A stretch of DNA of 64,000 nucleotides, taken from positions 1,612,001 to 1,676,000 of the forward strand of contig NC_135008.1 of assembly GCF_051020985.1 (NCBI RefSeq), in the 5' to 3' direction. Source of the stretch: Nomia melanderi. Lineage: Eukaryota; Arthropoda; Insecta; Hymenoptera; Halictidae. This document shows positions 9,010-21,253 of this stretch, one piece after another. Every line of letters begins with the position of its first letter. The stretch's first letter is position 1. The notes under the pieces are model-generated. The model had not been told where the DNA came from. It was given only the letters and a program-made list of their open reading frames with translations, and searched no databases. The position numbers were made by a program, and so were the translations under genes.

Positions 9010-12000
9010 TTTAAAGAATCCATCAACGCTAGATCTCGTTTCCCATGAATCTCACCGGAACCTACATCTCGAGCATTTCGAGAAGCTGACGTCACAGGAC
9101 ACCACTCTGTTCCCAGTGTCGATGCGATCGGTACGCAAGCTCCTCGAATCATATAATCGGAACCGAGTCTGACCGATCAGACGAGAATGCCAGCTTCTCA
9201 ACGCTCGACGCGTTACGCAGTCCAATTCCACACGCACGGCGGCCTACAAGCGTCCGTTCGCCAGAAGACGCGTCCAGCGGCCTATGACGCTAGCCTATTT
9301 TGACCGACTCGATATTCACGTTTCCGCGAGTTATCTGGGACGCGATCTGACGGCCGGCGTCGGGGAACACGGGCCCGGGGGCCCGTGGAAGTGGCGCGGA
9401 CCGAGTGATGCATGGACGCGTACCAGTGTCCCCGCGCGCAGTATTCTTAAAGAGCGCTATTTATACCCCTGACTGCACCGGCTGAAAGAACGGCCGAAGG
9501 AGCGGGTTCCTCAATAAGGCAGCAGGTAGGCCGCGCAGTGATTCAGAGGCCGATTTTTCCAGCTGGACCAGACGACCGGTGGCTTCGCCCGCGGATCTCC
9601 GTCTCCGTTCCACCCCTCGGCCGGCTGTGACCCTTTCCCTCTCGCTCGCCTCCCCTCCCCTCCCCGGTCCCGCAACCTCGCCGTCCCCCCGCCTTTTTCC
9701 ACGCATCCTTCGCGCCGCTAATCCCGAATCATGGATCTTGTTGTCACCTTGATCTCTCCCGGTTCGGAAGGGGATCCTTTAAAGGTGAACCGGGACAGGC
9801 CGAGACCGCGCGCGTGCGTGCACGATCGGGAGAAATTAAACCGCGCCCGATTAAGCCGCGTCGCCGCGTCCGACGCTGCCCGCCTGGCGCCCCGTTTTTG
9901 CTCGCCAAGGATTTTTGGCGCGGCGAGAGGAAGGTCGCTCGAGGACTGGCCACGCGGAACTCGGGCTCGCCGATCGGCAGTCCTTGGGATCCTCGACTAC
10001 CGGGCGAGGCGGAATCGCCCGTTTTGGGCTTCTTCTTTTGGGATGGTGGAGGTGTAGCTTCTGCGAGAGGTTTGAGCATCGACCACTTCGATCGTATTTA
10101 TCACCCTTTGACGCTGGAAGCTTGTTTTGGTAGTGTATTAATGGAGGATCAGTGGGTCTTTTCGTAACTGGTGCGAAATCGCGTTAGAATGTTGCTATCG
10201 GATGTCGAACTCTAAATTCGACGTTTATACAGTTGAAAATTTTTACTCACTCAGGTCTAGTGCTAAGTTGCTTACATGAAAAATAACCATCCATTGAGAT
10301 ACTACTAAATATAGTGTAATTCGTTAAGAAATTAGCGAGCACTTAACTGTATCGGTAGAACGTAGTGCTGAAGCTTCTTTATCTGATACTCCCAGTCGTC
10401 GCATCATTGCATCTATAATAATATATCTACCTCCACGTCACCATAAGAATAACGGTAAACAGAGCAAACGCGTTTCAAAAGCAAAACTCAGCGACGAGCA
10501 GCGCCGAATTTCAATATCCCCTTGGTATTTGTTGCAAGGTTCCGTGCAGCGGACACGGCAGGAGCAACGTCAGCAGCAAGAATTAGCGGAGTGTCTATTA
10601 CCGTGTATCCCCGTTCCCGGATAACGAGTATGAACGTTCCCGTAAAATGCAATCGTTGCATAGTTTGCGCCGCGTTCTTAAAGGTTTCGCATTCCCGGCT
10701 AAAGCCGCGGAACGCCGTAAAGTGTTATCAAGTGCAGAGATTTCGCTCGGTGTACCGTTATCTCATTAGGCGAATTACCGAGGGAGCCTCGAACGTTTAT
10801 CGGCGGCCCGATCGAGCTAATGATAGCCGATACCGACGACTGCTCGGCAAACCGAGAACACCTCGAGCGGCGTGGGCGTCGGGCACCTCAATTAACATCG
10901 GAATGGCATCGCCGTCGATTTCACGTGGGCGTCCGGTATCCGAGACACGTATCCTTTCGTACGTTTCACTGTCGTCGCCCGGCGCTGCAAGTGGCACCCG
11001 CGGCTCCCCCGATTTGTCCTCTCGCCGCGACCGAACCCTTCCGACCCGCGGATCCAGCGAAATCCGAGGAACGCCGGCGCAACCTCTGACCCAGTCGACG
11101 CTAGGACTGTTTCTCAACCCCATCAATGAAACGACGAACCTTGGCTGCACGTGCTTTCCACGTGAAAATTGATTCTGTTCGTTATTCGTAAGTGAATTCA
11201 AGATAATTATTTTAGTTGCTTCATGTCACTTCGTGTGCTTTCCACTTGAAAATTGATTCTGTACGTTATTTTGGAAACATGGCATGGAGTAACTAAAATA
11301 ATTTTGTCTTCATAAGTGAATTTAATTGAACTTGTGATAGTACTATGTTCTTCATAACTGTATCTATAAAATTGCAAAAGTGTAAGCAGGAACGTCCGAG
11401 TCGAAGTAAAGTCGAAAAGTATTCTACTAGAAATGCTTAATGTTTCCTGATAAGATACACGCTTTGAAAGGAATTATCATTGATACTATATCTCTGAAGC
11501 TACAATTTCAGCGATGTATAATAAAGTTTTCTCGGAGCAATAGAGTGTAGATTAAACGTAAATCTAGCGTTAACACTGCAACTGCCGAGCAGTCGAATTG
11601 ATCTTGTTTTCCCGTAGAAACTCGATCGAGATCTCGAGTGATTTGTAATTCAGTCAGCGGTGCAGTTTACATTATTTTCCGCGTCGGTTAATCTCGCCGC
11701 AACAACGAAACTATCGTACGAAGTAAATCCATTTGCGCATGCGTGATACTTCCTGCAGGGATTTTTGCCCGGCGAGGGGAACGGGAAAATAAAATTTCAT
11801 CCTGCTCGCGCAATATTCAATCTCCCCTTGTATTTCGTTTTCTCCGTTTTCTCGTCTACCCGGCGCGCATAACCGAGAACGCAAAAGTATTTAATGAGCG
11901 GGTACAGGGTTTTCTGTTGTCAACTTCAAGCAAGTGTTGATACCGGTTACGAGGCTAATAATTGTAGGTTTTCATGACTGTTGATGGAAGAAAGGAGATG

Positions 12001-12730
12001 TTGCGTTTGCCTACTTCAATGTACTTCTTCATTAACAGTGTCTGCGCCGTCGCGGATCGGCCGCGGCTCGCTCGGTTTCGTTCGAAACTTCCTTTTTTGC
12101 CGCTTCCCTTATAACTTCTTGCCGTCCGACTGAAACGCACCGCCGAACGTTGCGCGAATTTCGTTCTCCCTCCGATAATCAGTTAGCTGCCGTTCAAGTT
12201 ACTCCCTTATTATCGCAACTGTTACTGAAACGCCGGACAAATTAATACACACATAAAGAAGTGTTATTAAGTCTTTATTCCGATATTAACGCGAATTTAT
12301 TCTGAAACGCGGACGATGCTTTGAACCTCTTTTAATTCCTTATTAGAATATAAATAACTCTTCACGCGACGGTGACTTCGTAACGGTATCAGACTCTATT
12401 CTCCGCTGTCCTCCTTCCTTTATACACCAGCGGATTAACATAAAATAGAAACTTCGCCCAAGTGTGTCCCTGACACATACGATGAAATTCGTGATACCTA
12501 TAAACATTCTTAGTCGACGGTTCACGACCTGTTCGATATTCTCTGCTGCCGTTAGTGTTACCGTCACGCGACGAAATTAGCTGTTTTCCCTATGTTACTC
12601 CTACATTTCCCTTTACGTATAATAGTTGATTACAGAGGAATAACATTCATTTCGAATTCGAATTAATCAAGCAACACAGATATTTACTGAATCACATTGA
12701 AAATCTTCACGAGCCTCGTTATCGTAGGAC
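9010..12730. other. GC-rich unique DNA followed by AT-rich DNA, no supported gene
   Basis: 9280-10080 is a CpG-rich island with overlapping open frames on both strands. The frame at 10522-11172 (+) is open for 216 codons but starts at GTG, is Arg/Ser-rich, has a minus-strand shadow of 134 codons and no recognisable domain, so it is not called. 11200-11560 and 12230-12720 are AT-rich. A CRE palindrome occurs at 9087-9094. A remnant resembling family C starts near 11565 (TTAACACTGCAACTGCCGAG). Confidence 0.35.
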
Positions 12731-12799
12731 AAGGGGTTAACCAAACCCCTAAGAACCTCGACGCAGTCCCCGTCACACACCCCCGAAAACCGGGGAACG

Positions 12800-13560
12800 A
12801 TCACCGGTGCCCAGCGCGTTCGCGCGTTCCGAGAAGCCGAAGGTAGCGGCGAGCGCGGCGATTACCCGGTTCGCTGAATAGAAGGTAAGACCCGTGGCGT
12901 AGCGCGGAGTAGTGGTAGCCGGCGCGAGAGAGCGCCTTCCGTCCGGTCGCGCGGCGTCCAGGAAAAATCCGTGGGCTCGGGGTGGAGAGAGAGAGAGAGG
13001 ATATCCGATCGTTCGCGGGATCGTTTGCAGACCGCTTACACCGACAGATGGGATTATCTGATCTTGAATCTAAGCCGGGACGGCTCGGCCGCGTATAATT
13101 GCCATCGCCGGCCGAACGAGCGCAGAGGAGAGCCCCGCTCGCTAGAGCCGCGAGAGTATAGCCCTTCTTTTTCTACCCACGGGTTCGTCGGCTGGCTTGG
13201 CCAGGCCAGGCCAGGCCTGGCTTCCACGGGCCCATCCGTTTACCCGGCCGGTTCGTTGGTCGGATCCGTTCGTTCCTCGGCGGCAGTCCTGTTGCTGCTG
13301 CCGCTGCTGCTGCTGCTGCTGCCCGGCCGTCGTCGGTTGCTGCCGGCGTTCGTTGCTGCCGCCTAGCCTGGCCAGGGCCCCCGGCCGACTGGCCGGCAGC
13401 CCGGCAGGCCGGCCTGGCTCGTTCCCCAGCCGGAGTCAAGGCTGTGAACTGGGAATGTGCGTGCAACTATGCTACCTAGACCTTTTATTCCTCGTGGTAT
13501 CCGCCGCCTTCCCTCGCCGTGGCTTATACGCGTCGGCAACGGCCATCTAGTAGTGCGTCC
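12800..13560. promoter_or_regulatory. CpG-rich island, possible promoter/5' region
   Basis: The segment is strongly CpG-rich and unique, with AAGGTAAGA donor-like sequence near 12885 and GC-box-like clusters. It also holds a GGCCAGGCCAGGCC-type run (about 13198-13225) and the CTG tract. It could be the 5' end of a transcript, but I cannot show a start site or a coding exon. Ala/Arg-rich frames across it are composition effects. Confidence 0.25.
13291..13321. repeat. CTG/CAG trinucleotide repeat
   Basis: Roughly ten CTG units interrupted by one CCG. Depending on frame it would read poly-Leu, poly-Cys or, on the minus strand, poly-Ala. No frame has supporting splice sites. Confidence 0.8.
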
Positions 13561-13797
13561 GCATGAATCTACGCCTGGCTCTCGCCGCTACCCCCACCCC
13601 GTTCGCCTCCGTCCACGTTTCTTCCGTTCTCCACGCGGTTCCTCTCGTCCCTCCTTCGCTTTTCTCTGTCTCTTTCTGTGTCCTCGTTCGCTCTTTTTTC
13701 TTACTCGGATTCCTCGGAGTTTCCTCTTCTTTTCCATTCGGCTATCCTCTTGTTCTTCTTGCTTATCTTCGTCTTGCTCGTTTTCTTCCTATTGCTC

Positions 13798-13862
13798 GTC
13801 TTCTTCTTCTTCTTCTTCTTCTTCTTCTTCTTCTTCTTCTTCTTCTTCTTCTGCTTCTTCGA
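13798..13862. repeat. TTC microsatellite
   Basis: About 20 nearly perfect TTC units embedded in a longer pyrimidine-rich tract (13570-13960). It generates overlapping poly-Leu, poly-Phe and poly-Ser ORFs, which are artefacts. Confidence 0.9.
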
Positions 13863-14097
13863 TCGTTTGTCCCAGTCTCCTCCGTCCGTTTTCCCTCCAC
13901 TCCGTCCGCTACCTCTTATTCACCCCTCCTCCTACTCTTCCTCGTTCCTACCGCTCTCATCCCTCTTGATAACGATCTTCCACCGGCCATGCCGCGCGCG
14001 GGACTTTTATAAACCCCCTGGCACCTGTCCACCCAAGTAGATAATAACGCTGCCGCGAATCCCGCGCCGCAGCCTGATTGCCTGACTGTTACCTTAG

Positions 14098-14212
14098 CTT
14101 GCCTACCTACCAACCTACCTACCTACCTACCTTCTTACCTACCTACCTATTTTCCTACCTTCCTACCTTCCAACCTTCTTGCTTTCCAACCTTCCTGCTT
14201 TCTTATCTTCTT
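14098..14212. repeat. CCTA tetranucleotide repeat, degenerating rightwards
   Basis: Starts as regular CCTA units and decays into CCTT/CTTT variants. It reads as a tyrosine/proline/threonine-rich false peptide (YLPTYLPT). Likely polymorphic. Confidence 0.8.
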
Positions 14213-14710
14213 ACTCGCCGTATCCCCTTGTCCCCCTCTGTCGCGGGGATATCTCCTTTCGAGTATCCGCGCGACTCGACCCATTCCGCTCGTTTGATAG
14301 AGTCTTATTCCTCCTCACAATTTCGGACTGTCGAGCGTGATCGTCACTACTGACGCTCCGACTCGCAGTTTCACGTGGAAATGCTCACGCGAGCATCTAT
14401 CGTCTTTCTACCTTTTCATCGTCACTTTTATTGACTGTGTAACGAAAAAGTTAACTCTAAGTTCGCCGGTCATTTTGACCCATTTCAAAGTTCACCAGGA
14501 AAATCACAGAAACCATTTATATTTCCTTCCTCCTCTTGAACTGTCTATCCGTACATCCCATAGTTTCATTAATAAGATCATCATATATACATTTTTAAAG
14601 TTTTTTTAAGAAAACGTGTGATATCCATAAGTCTGTTCATATAAGAAATTCAGAGCCAGTGTTAACCCCTTGAAAAATCTCGTCATTCTATCTATATCAA
14701 ACTTCTATAT

Positions 14711-14917
14711 CTAACCCTTCGTACTCCAGAAGTTTGTCATTAGAAATACTCAAGATTTTCTAATGAAATACCAACGACATTCTTTCAAACTGACTTAACG
14801 AGAAATCGCACTTAAATTAAAGAGGCTGTTTTATTTTAATATTAAATGTCAAACTCTAATTTTGCTGTGTCAAATCAATTGGCGACTGAGAGTCACCTCT
14901 CGAGTGCAAAGGGTTAA
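14711..14917 (-). mobile_element. Family A element with subterminal palindrome
   Basis: It runs from CTAACCCTTCGTACTCCAG to CTCGAGTGCAAAGGGTTAA, about 207 bp. The left part matches the copy at 35049 (CCAGAAGTTT, then GAAATACTCAAGATTTT). The right part (AATATTAAATGTCAAACTCT to GGCGACTGAGAGTCACC) is repeated almost exactly at 35217-35281. The right TTAA is shared with the next element. Confidence 0.65.
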
Positions 14918-15072
14918 AACATAAAATTGCATGCAACCGATTTAATTACTCAAATAGCAAGAGATCACTATATAATTCCCTATATTATAATATTTCTGAG
15001 TTCAAAGTGCAATTTAGCTTGCCGTGCTGAAGGGTCCGATCACTTTAAAGACTCCCGACCGCGAAGGGTTAA
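14914..15072 (+). mobile_element. Family G-like element abutting the previous one
   Basis: It starts at the shared TTAA (14914-14917) and ends ACCGCGAAGGGTTAA. The interior phrase TTTAATTACTCAAATAGCAA followed by GAGATCA recurs at 52049-52085, and in diverged form at 16995-17040 and 24065-24105. Two elements meeting at one TTAA suggests insertion of one beside the other. Confidence 0.5.
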
Positions 15073-16959
15073 AAACGGAAGAGCGCAGTTCGATTATCGA
15101 GCCCCGCATACTTTTCTATCAACGACAGCTACCATGATCGATAGTTTATCAGCTCCCCCGACACTTCGGCTCGATTTAATCGCCCCGTCGTTTTGTCTCT
15201 CGTCACGGTCCCTCCCGTTCGCCCCGTCTACCATCGGGAGATCGACGAGCTTACGGTGTTCGTTTTGTTTCTGTTTTCAGGTGAGCCTGGCTGACCGAGG
15301 AGCGGCGCGCACCGGACCGCGTGTCACCTGCGCGTTTTATGACCGCTTGTCATCGACGCGTGTGGCGCGCACCGCGTCGAATCCGTCGACGACCACCGGG
15401 AATCTTTGCCTCGCCCGCGCCGCCGCCGCGGAAAACTGTTCGATCGATCGAAAAACTCCTCGTCCCGATCCGTCGGAGCTTCTTTCGCGACGTTTCGACG
15501 CGCTGGAATTGCAGAGGTTAACAGTTTGTATGGACGATTCTTTCTTCCATCGCATTTCCCCTCGGAGATCTCGATCGAGCATAAATCTCATCGTACTAAA
15601 ACTACCGAGTTAAATTGACTTTCTGAAATTCCCCTGTAAAAACTTCTACAGTGTATCTATCGAGATTCTAATTGATTTACGATTCAGTTTGCGTACTGCT
15701 GGATCAAATCCTTTAATTATCCTACAGAGAAACGTTTATCTATTTGATAATTGTACAAAATCGGGAATAGGTCATTTTGGCTCGTCTAGTAGTTTTAGGC
15801 GCCATTATAATTAATTTATTATCAACTTTTCAGAGAGAAGAAACCTGTATTCATTAGCGTAAAGGTTAAATTCAGTGAAATGTCAACACATTTCGATATA
15901 TAGATAACTAAAGTAAACCATATGAATAATTTTCTCTAGGACATAAATTTCTCAAGTCAGATTCGACGGAAGATACGTCTAGAATTCTCGAGGCTCTTCG
16001 TAATTGCTCAATATTCGCTTTTTCACTGGTCGCCTTAATATGCATTTAGTGGTTCCGCAGGGAAGAATGCGGAGAACGGGCTTCGTTAGCAACAAAGGAT
16101 CTCTTCGACGTTGGAAACGCTGCGCGTCCCAGTATCGCGCGCCGACGGTTGCCCATTAGATCGTTCCAGTTGCATGAAGAATGGCGGATTAGCCAGTTCC
16201 ATCGGTTATTAGCGTTTAATGGAATCCGGTCGAAGCGTGCAGGATCGCGGGTCGTTACCGTTTATCGGTTATTTAATTGAATAAAGGGAACGGAAGCCGT
16301 GTCGGAGCCGGCGTTACGTTTCATCCTCGCCGTTCGGAATCGTCGGCGATCGATCCTGCCGTCGCGTAACATCGCGTCCAATCGTGTTTCTTAACGCGCG
16401 GTCGGAATGCCGCGTTAGCATGATCGATTATGCGATTAGGAAACCGTGGAATCGGACGCCGCGGATCCATTATATAAACCGTACGTTCGCGAACTGGGCC
16501 GCGGCTCGGTTGCGACGTCGGTGTCCCAGTTCCGCGGAACGCGATCGTCGATTCTAATTAATCGCTCGAATCACTTTCGATCTTATTCCGCGAACATTCC
16601 GCGGCGTCACTTTTACCGATAAACCTGTTCATTAACGATCGCGCTCCGCTCGCCTTTCTAGCCGACGCTCGATGACCGTGATAATTCAGAATTGAATTGA
16701 ATTGCCCTGCCGGAGATTCATCTTGAATATTTGAAAAGGTTACCGCTCAAAAATATTTCGCCGCTTTTAGGTGGAACGAAATTGCGACACGTTCAACGCC
16801 GCTCCGTTGACATTTCAATTTCTGGCGTAAACGTGTCATTATACTTCACGCCGCACGAGGATTCCGCGTCCTTGTGGATCTGGAATCGAAGTGTAATTTG
16901 AATTATACTCGAGATGTTTGCTAAAAAATCTATGCAGTACAAAATTAATAGATCATAAA
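15073..16959. other. Unique DNA with one strong acceptor-like site
   Basis: A long pyrimidine tract ending TTCTGTTTTCAG at 15280 precedes GTGAGCC. It could be an acceptor, or, read as CAG/GTGAGC, a donor. The frame downstream is open to about 15610, but codon content is not distinctive. A degenerate family C/F-like remnant lies at about 15590-15800 (ACTAAAACTACCGAG ... TAGTAGTTTTAGG). 16040-16680 is unique CpG-rich DNA. Confidence 0.35.
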
Positions 16960-17133
16960 TAAATTAATAGAATACAAGGGCCTACTAAGTCGCAAACAAA
17001 TGATTTAATTAGCCAGATAGCAAGAAATCTTCACGCAGTTTCCTTTTTCCCATTAATCAAGCAATCGACATCTAATTTATCTTCATCTGCCGGTTTTGGT
17101 CATTTCAAAGAATCTTCATCCTCAAAGGGTTAA
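16960..17133 (+). mobile_element. Family G element, right part
   Basis: It ends CTCAAAGGGTTAA (TTAA 17130-17133). The interior (AAACAAATGATTTAATTAGC, CCATTAATCAAGCAATCGAC, CAAAGAATCTTC) corresponds to 24065-24175 of the copy at 23917-24184. The left terminus is not clear. Confidence 0.5.
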
Positions 17134-18921
17134 CACAATCGGATTACGCTTGAACCGTGTCCAGAGCTCGTGAATCGCGGTGACATCACGCGAAGGAGAA
17201 CGCGAGCGAGGCGAGTCGCGCCGGACAAAAGGTGTAACGACCACGGCGAAGAATGAAATCGTAATCGCGACAATGACGACGGCGGCGAAAAAAAGGATGG
17301 AACAAGGAAGGGGTGGGGGGATGGAGAAAAAGGAAAAGGATCAACGGCGGGAGGGTAGAGGAGGGGAGGGAGAGAGATTTTCAGTCTGGTAAAACGTAGC
17401 TCGTTAACGGTCATACACCCGTGGCCGATGGTTCTTGACGTTCGTAGAATTCCATGGAGACCTTGATGCTTTTTATCTTCGCTCACTTAGTCCTCCCTCT
17501 TACAAAGAGCGGCCACTTCACCGTTCCGCGGAACGTAAAAGATCGCGGCGTGCGATCACCGCGATATACCATTAAGGGTGTCCGAACGCACGTGGATTAT
17601 ATAGTTTCCGAGGACTCGCGTCCCACGTTCTGCGTTCCTCATTTTTCTGGCCGGGTCATTAACGTTCTTTAATCGTACACTCATTCAAGGACCCGTCAAA
17701 TCGGATTTTTCTTGCCCGGCCCGCCGGTTAATTGTCTAGCCGCGCTCCGGGGACCCTCCTCTATCCGAATTGAACCCTCGCGGTACGGAGAGTTCGTTCA
17801 CCCGCTCGTTTACTTTGTACCGCGGGCGAGCGTTAAGTAATTATTCCGTAATTACAGGGGACGATCGAGAGTGAAAGTGCGTAATCAGCGGTGTTCTACG
17901 AACGCGGGATTCAACCCCCGGCGAGTTCTTCGCTAGGAATATTTAACGTTTCATACGTTTTTCGTATTTTTCGAAATTGAGTAATTAGGAAGTATATATA
18001 AATTGGGATTTTCAAGAAAATGAAACTCATTCGGCAACCGAGTACAATTACCTTCAGTCTCCGCATAGAGGAATCCCATGTAAACCTGATCGATTCGATT
18101 TTTCCGTGAAACAATCCCCGCCATAAAAAAGCCGAACAGAAGAAAAAGGGAGAGACAAAAAGGAGAGTATTTACATCGATTTCCAGAGCCCGCTTACGAC
18201 TCCAACGCCATTTTTCCCGGCAACATTAAATTTCCTAGCCGAGTGACACTAATTCCCGTCCCCCGGTAGATCTCGTCCCATAATTTCCAGCCGTTACTGT
18301 TCCGAACCTAATTTAACATCCCGATATCCCCCCTTATAAGCGGAAACCATACTTTTATTGAAAAGGTTCGATCGGGACGCCCGTAGGCTCCGCACTTTAC
18401 GACGGCTGATCTAAATATCCAAATACATATCGACGGTTAGGGGTGCCCCATCGGCGACGTAACGACACCGCAATTCCCCGAGACGGAACGGTTCCAATCA
18501 GGCCAGGCGGACCGATCCAATTAGCGCCGGCCACGTCGAAACGTCTGTCCGCCGCTGAAATCTATTCGTCCATGTTACTTTCCCGGGCTCGGCCGGCCGT
18601 TCCAGGAATTTAGTATACGCGCGACGGTTCACCGTTAATTACGTTGCTCGAATTACGCCGCCCCGCGCGCGCTGACTTTGATCTGGGAAAGTTTCGCGTA
18701 GCGGCGCGCCACGCCGCCGCGTTTCCCTCTCCGCGGAATGCGGGCCCCGAGCCGGGAAGGACGCGCGGCCCTCTCGGAAACGGTTCTGGGAGGCTCGACC
18801 GGCCGATCGTTGTCGTTTCGAGCGACCGTATCGACACTGCGCTCACGGATCGCCTCGATTCCGTGCGTGTCCAACTTTTTCTAATGTTTCACGGACGTTC
18901 GACGATCGCCGCTTTTAACCC
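17134..18921. other. Unique DNA, purine-rich tract then conserved-looking CpG DNA
   Basis: 17180-17390 is a purine-rich tract that yields an artefactual Glu/Arg/Lys-rich ORF. 18180-18640 is balanced, unique sequence without long frames and with ATTA-type motifs, the sort of DNA in which conserved regulatory elements occur. 18640-18900 is GC-rich with several overlapping false frames. No exon is supported. Confidence 0.35.
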
Positions 18922-19151
18922 TTAACCCTTTGCGGTCCGAAGTGCTCTTGGTTTCTCGCTTTGAGACTCGCGTCGATGTTAGTTCATTCAATTACAGCTT
19001 AATGTGACGCATTTATTTATTCAAGAATATTTGGGAGTCATTGAAATGGTACAGTTGTGATACTACAAATAGAAAAAATTGTTAAAACAGGTAGAGGTTG
19101 CAAGGAAATAGAATGTCGAGTCTGACTCGACATAGGACTGCTAAGGGTTGA
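18922..19151 (+). mobile_element. Family I TTAA element with 10-bp-arm palindrome
   Basis: It starts TTAACCCTTTGCGGTCCG and ends GACTGCTAAGGGTTGA, 230 bp. A perfect inverted repeat with arms ATGTCGAGTC and GACTCGACAT around one base lies at 19113-19133, about 15 bp inside the right end. The right part matches the reverse complement of 47115-47290. A second TTAACCC starts just outside at 18915. Confidence 0.65.
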
Positions 19152-19649
19152 ACGACCGGTGTTACCTCCTTGCCTTAAAATAATGAAGACTTTGAAGGGA
19201 AGTTGAGGAATATTACACGAGTCTTTGGAACTCGAATGGATTATTCTTTTGTCGATTGATATACTTCCGAGTGAACTTCGATATAGAACTTGCATAGAAC
19301 GCCTTATTGGCGAAGGTAGATAAATATATAAATTATTTTACTTAGTCAAGTAAATCTTAACCTTGCTGATTATATAAGCGTGGCTAATCAGGTGTTGGTA
19401 ATATTAAATATTCTAGATAATACATAACCTACGCGTCTACAGTGTCAATCCTCGCATCCCGAGTCCCGATTTTCAGTCGCGTCCGGCCACCCTATGCTAT
19501 CCGTCTTCCACGCTCGTTGTGTAACCCCGCTCGCCGGGCACCCGGAAGGCAGACAGAGAGAGCGACAAGTCGCGAAGCGATGTGTGCACTTTCACTGTCG
19601 TTGCTCCCCTTTGTGAGCCGATCGGCGCGGATCCCTGTCCCCCGTGCAC

Positions 19650-19675
19650 ACTCGCTCGCTCGCTCGCTTGCTCGC
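19650..19675. repeat. GCTC tetranucleotide repeat
   Basis: Six or so CTCG/GCTC units, one of several such tracts in the window (30449-30470; 32371-32394 on the complementary strand). Confidence 0.75.
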
Positions 19676-19964
19676 CGTTCGCTTTTTCCTTCGACCGTCG
19701 ATCCTCTCTGATCGATGAACCGTTGCCTTCCCCGCCTATCGCTTCCTCGGAGAAGTTTATTAGTCACGTCCGGGCGACAGGTGCACCACGGAAATGGATA
19801 TCGATCGTAGTTTGCGATTTCTGTCTTTCACGGGAGGCGCTGCCGAGCTCGAAGCCCTTGAACGTGTTCGGTGCTCCTTCTATGGGGGTCGGGAGAGTTA
19901 CTTTGTTCTTTTTATTGCGTTTTACCCCTTGTAACAACGTGTCGGTGACGATTTTAAACGGAAT

Positions 19965-20036
19965 TTAATAAGCATATTACTCGATTCTCTTGAATTTGAA
20001 TGAAATATTATTCTTGTCATTAATTATTATACTTTA
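19965..20036. repeat. Dispersed ~70-bp repeat, copy 1
   Basis: Shares a phrase built around TGAATGAAATATTATTCTTG and ATTATTATACTTTA with 22263-22335, where the mariner-like element contains it. The present copy may be a fragment of that element lying outside its mapped ends. Confidence 0.45.
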
Positions 20037-21008
20037 GAGTAGACACGAATATGCTTAGAATTTTTGTCTTCATGTCCTTATTATTTTGTAAGTGTTTACG
20101 CCGATTTTGAAAGTGTTTTACGCCGAAGTGAAAAGTGGGAAATCTCTCCATTCGGTTGGCTAAACGTTAAGTTGCGGTTATGTTCACCGTGAAAGCGTTG
20201 TTCGAATCGCGAATTTTCGGTCGCCGGAACACAACACGAGACTTTATTCGCGAGTGTTTCAAGGGACATTGGACAGCCGGTATTCGTTTTCTCGTAATTT
20301 CACGCTCGACGGCGGCGTTCGCGTAATGAGGTTCTACACGGCCATAAGTGTTCGGCCGCTTTCGCATTGCTGGAAACGCGTAAGCATTAACGCCCAGGTC
20401 TACCGTCGTGCCTGTCAAAATGTCGGCCCCGGTATTCTCGTTTCGCAATTATTGTATTACATTTCCCTACGAATACCATTCCGTTTTCCCTTTACATGCT
20501 TCCTACGCGCGTAAGCGTCTCGGCGCGGTAATGCGCGTACAAGGTGGCGTCGCGGAAAAACAACAGGCGATTTCGCGTGTCCGTGACGCAACGGGCTTTC
20601 AGCGGGCTCGCCTGTTGCAATCGCTCTATCGGAATCGCCACCGGACAGCGAGACGAAAGTCGGCGCCTTGTCTCTTTTTCTTTCGCTTTTACATAACAGG
20701 GTTGTTACGGCCGGTCATGAATAATTCCCGCTAAACGAGCCGGCGAGAACGCGCGCACCCCGGTAAAAAACAGACGAAACTTCGCGTGACACGCTGCCCT
20801 CCTCTGCGACTCGCTCTGCCTCGAAGGGATCTTGGGAAACGCGGTCGCGCACGCTCCTCGTAAAAACACGGCTGCCCGTTCACCGCTTGACCCGCTCGGT
20901 GTCTTTAAAACACAGTCGCCAGCAGTCGAAAATTCTTTTCGATTTATATTGGACACTTTGAAAAATAATTCTTGTCTCGCGAGACCTTATTTCGAGGTGT
21001 AGAAATCA

Positions 21009-21173
21009 ACTGGCACTCGTGACGTCATAGGGGCGGAGACAGTCGACTGAGTAATCCAATCGCGAGTCCGGAGACGGCTCGTCGCGCGGCTCGATTGGGC
21101 GCGAGCGCCTCAGCCAATCAGGCGCTTTGACTCCGACCATTCAGAGGAGAGTGCCAAGTTCGATGCAACGGAT
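21009..21173 (+). repeat. CRE/CCAAT promoter-like repeat unit, copy 1
   Basis: It opens with ACTGGCACTC and closes with GAGAGTGCCAAGTT, a short terminal inverted repeat, then CGATGCAACGGA. Inside, in order, are TGACGTCA (21020-21027), GGGGCGGAGACAGTCG, a CCAAT, an inverted ATTGG and a second CCAAT. The copy at 52811-52973 keeps this order. CRE plus spaced CCAAT boxes is what a CREB/NF-Y-type promoter looks like, but a repeated unit with inverted ends may equally be a small mobile element carrying such sites. Confidence 0.6.
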
Positions 21174-21253
21174 ACTTCGTATGACAATTGTATGGTGTCA
21201 AGCAAGGAATACTAAATACCAAATTGCCCCGATCGAAGTTTATAAAAATCTTC

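Larger units (their letters stand above)
19152..21008. other. Unique DNA without a supported gene
   Basis: The + frame at 19582-19968 starts with GTG and crosses a GCTC repeat (19650-19675). The + frame at 20408-20734 overlaps other frames and has no domain. A segment at 19965-20036 is a diverged repeat of 22263-22335. 20100-20900 is CpG-rich and unique. Confidence 0.35.

Noticed and set aside
10522..11172. 216-codon + strand ORF
   Set aside because: Starts at GTG, Arg/Ser-rich, overlapped by a long minus-strand frame, no domain and no splice support.
13457..14040. Leu-, Ser- and Phe-rich ORFs
   Set aside because: Produced by the TTC microsatellite and surrounding pyrimidine tract.
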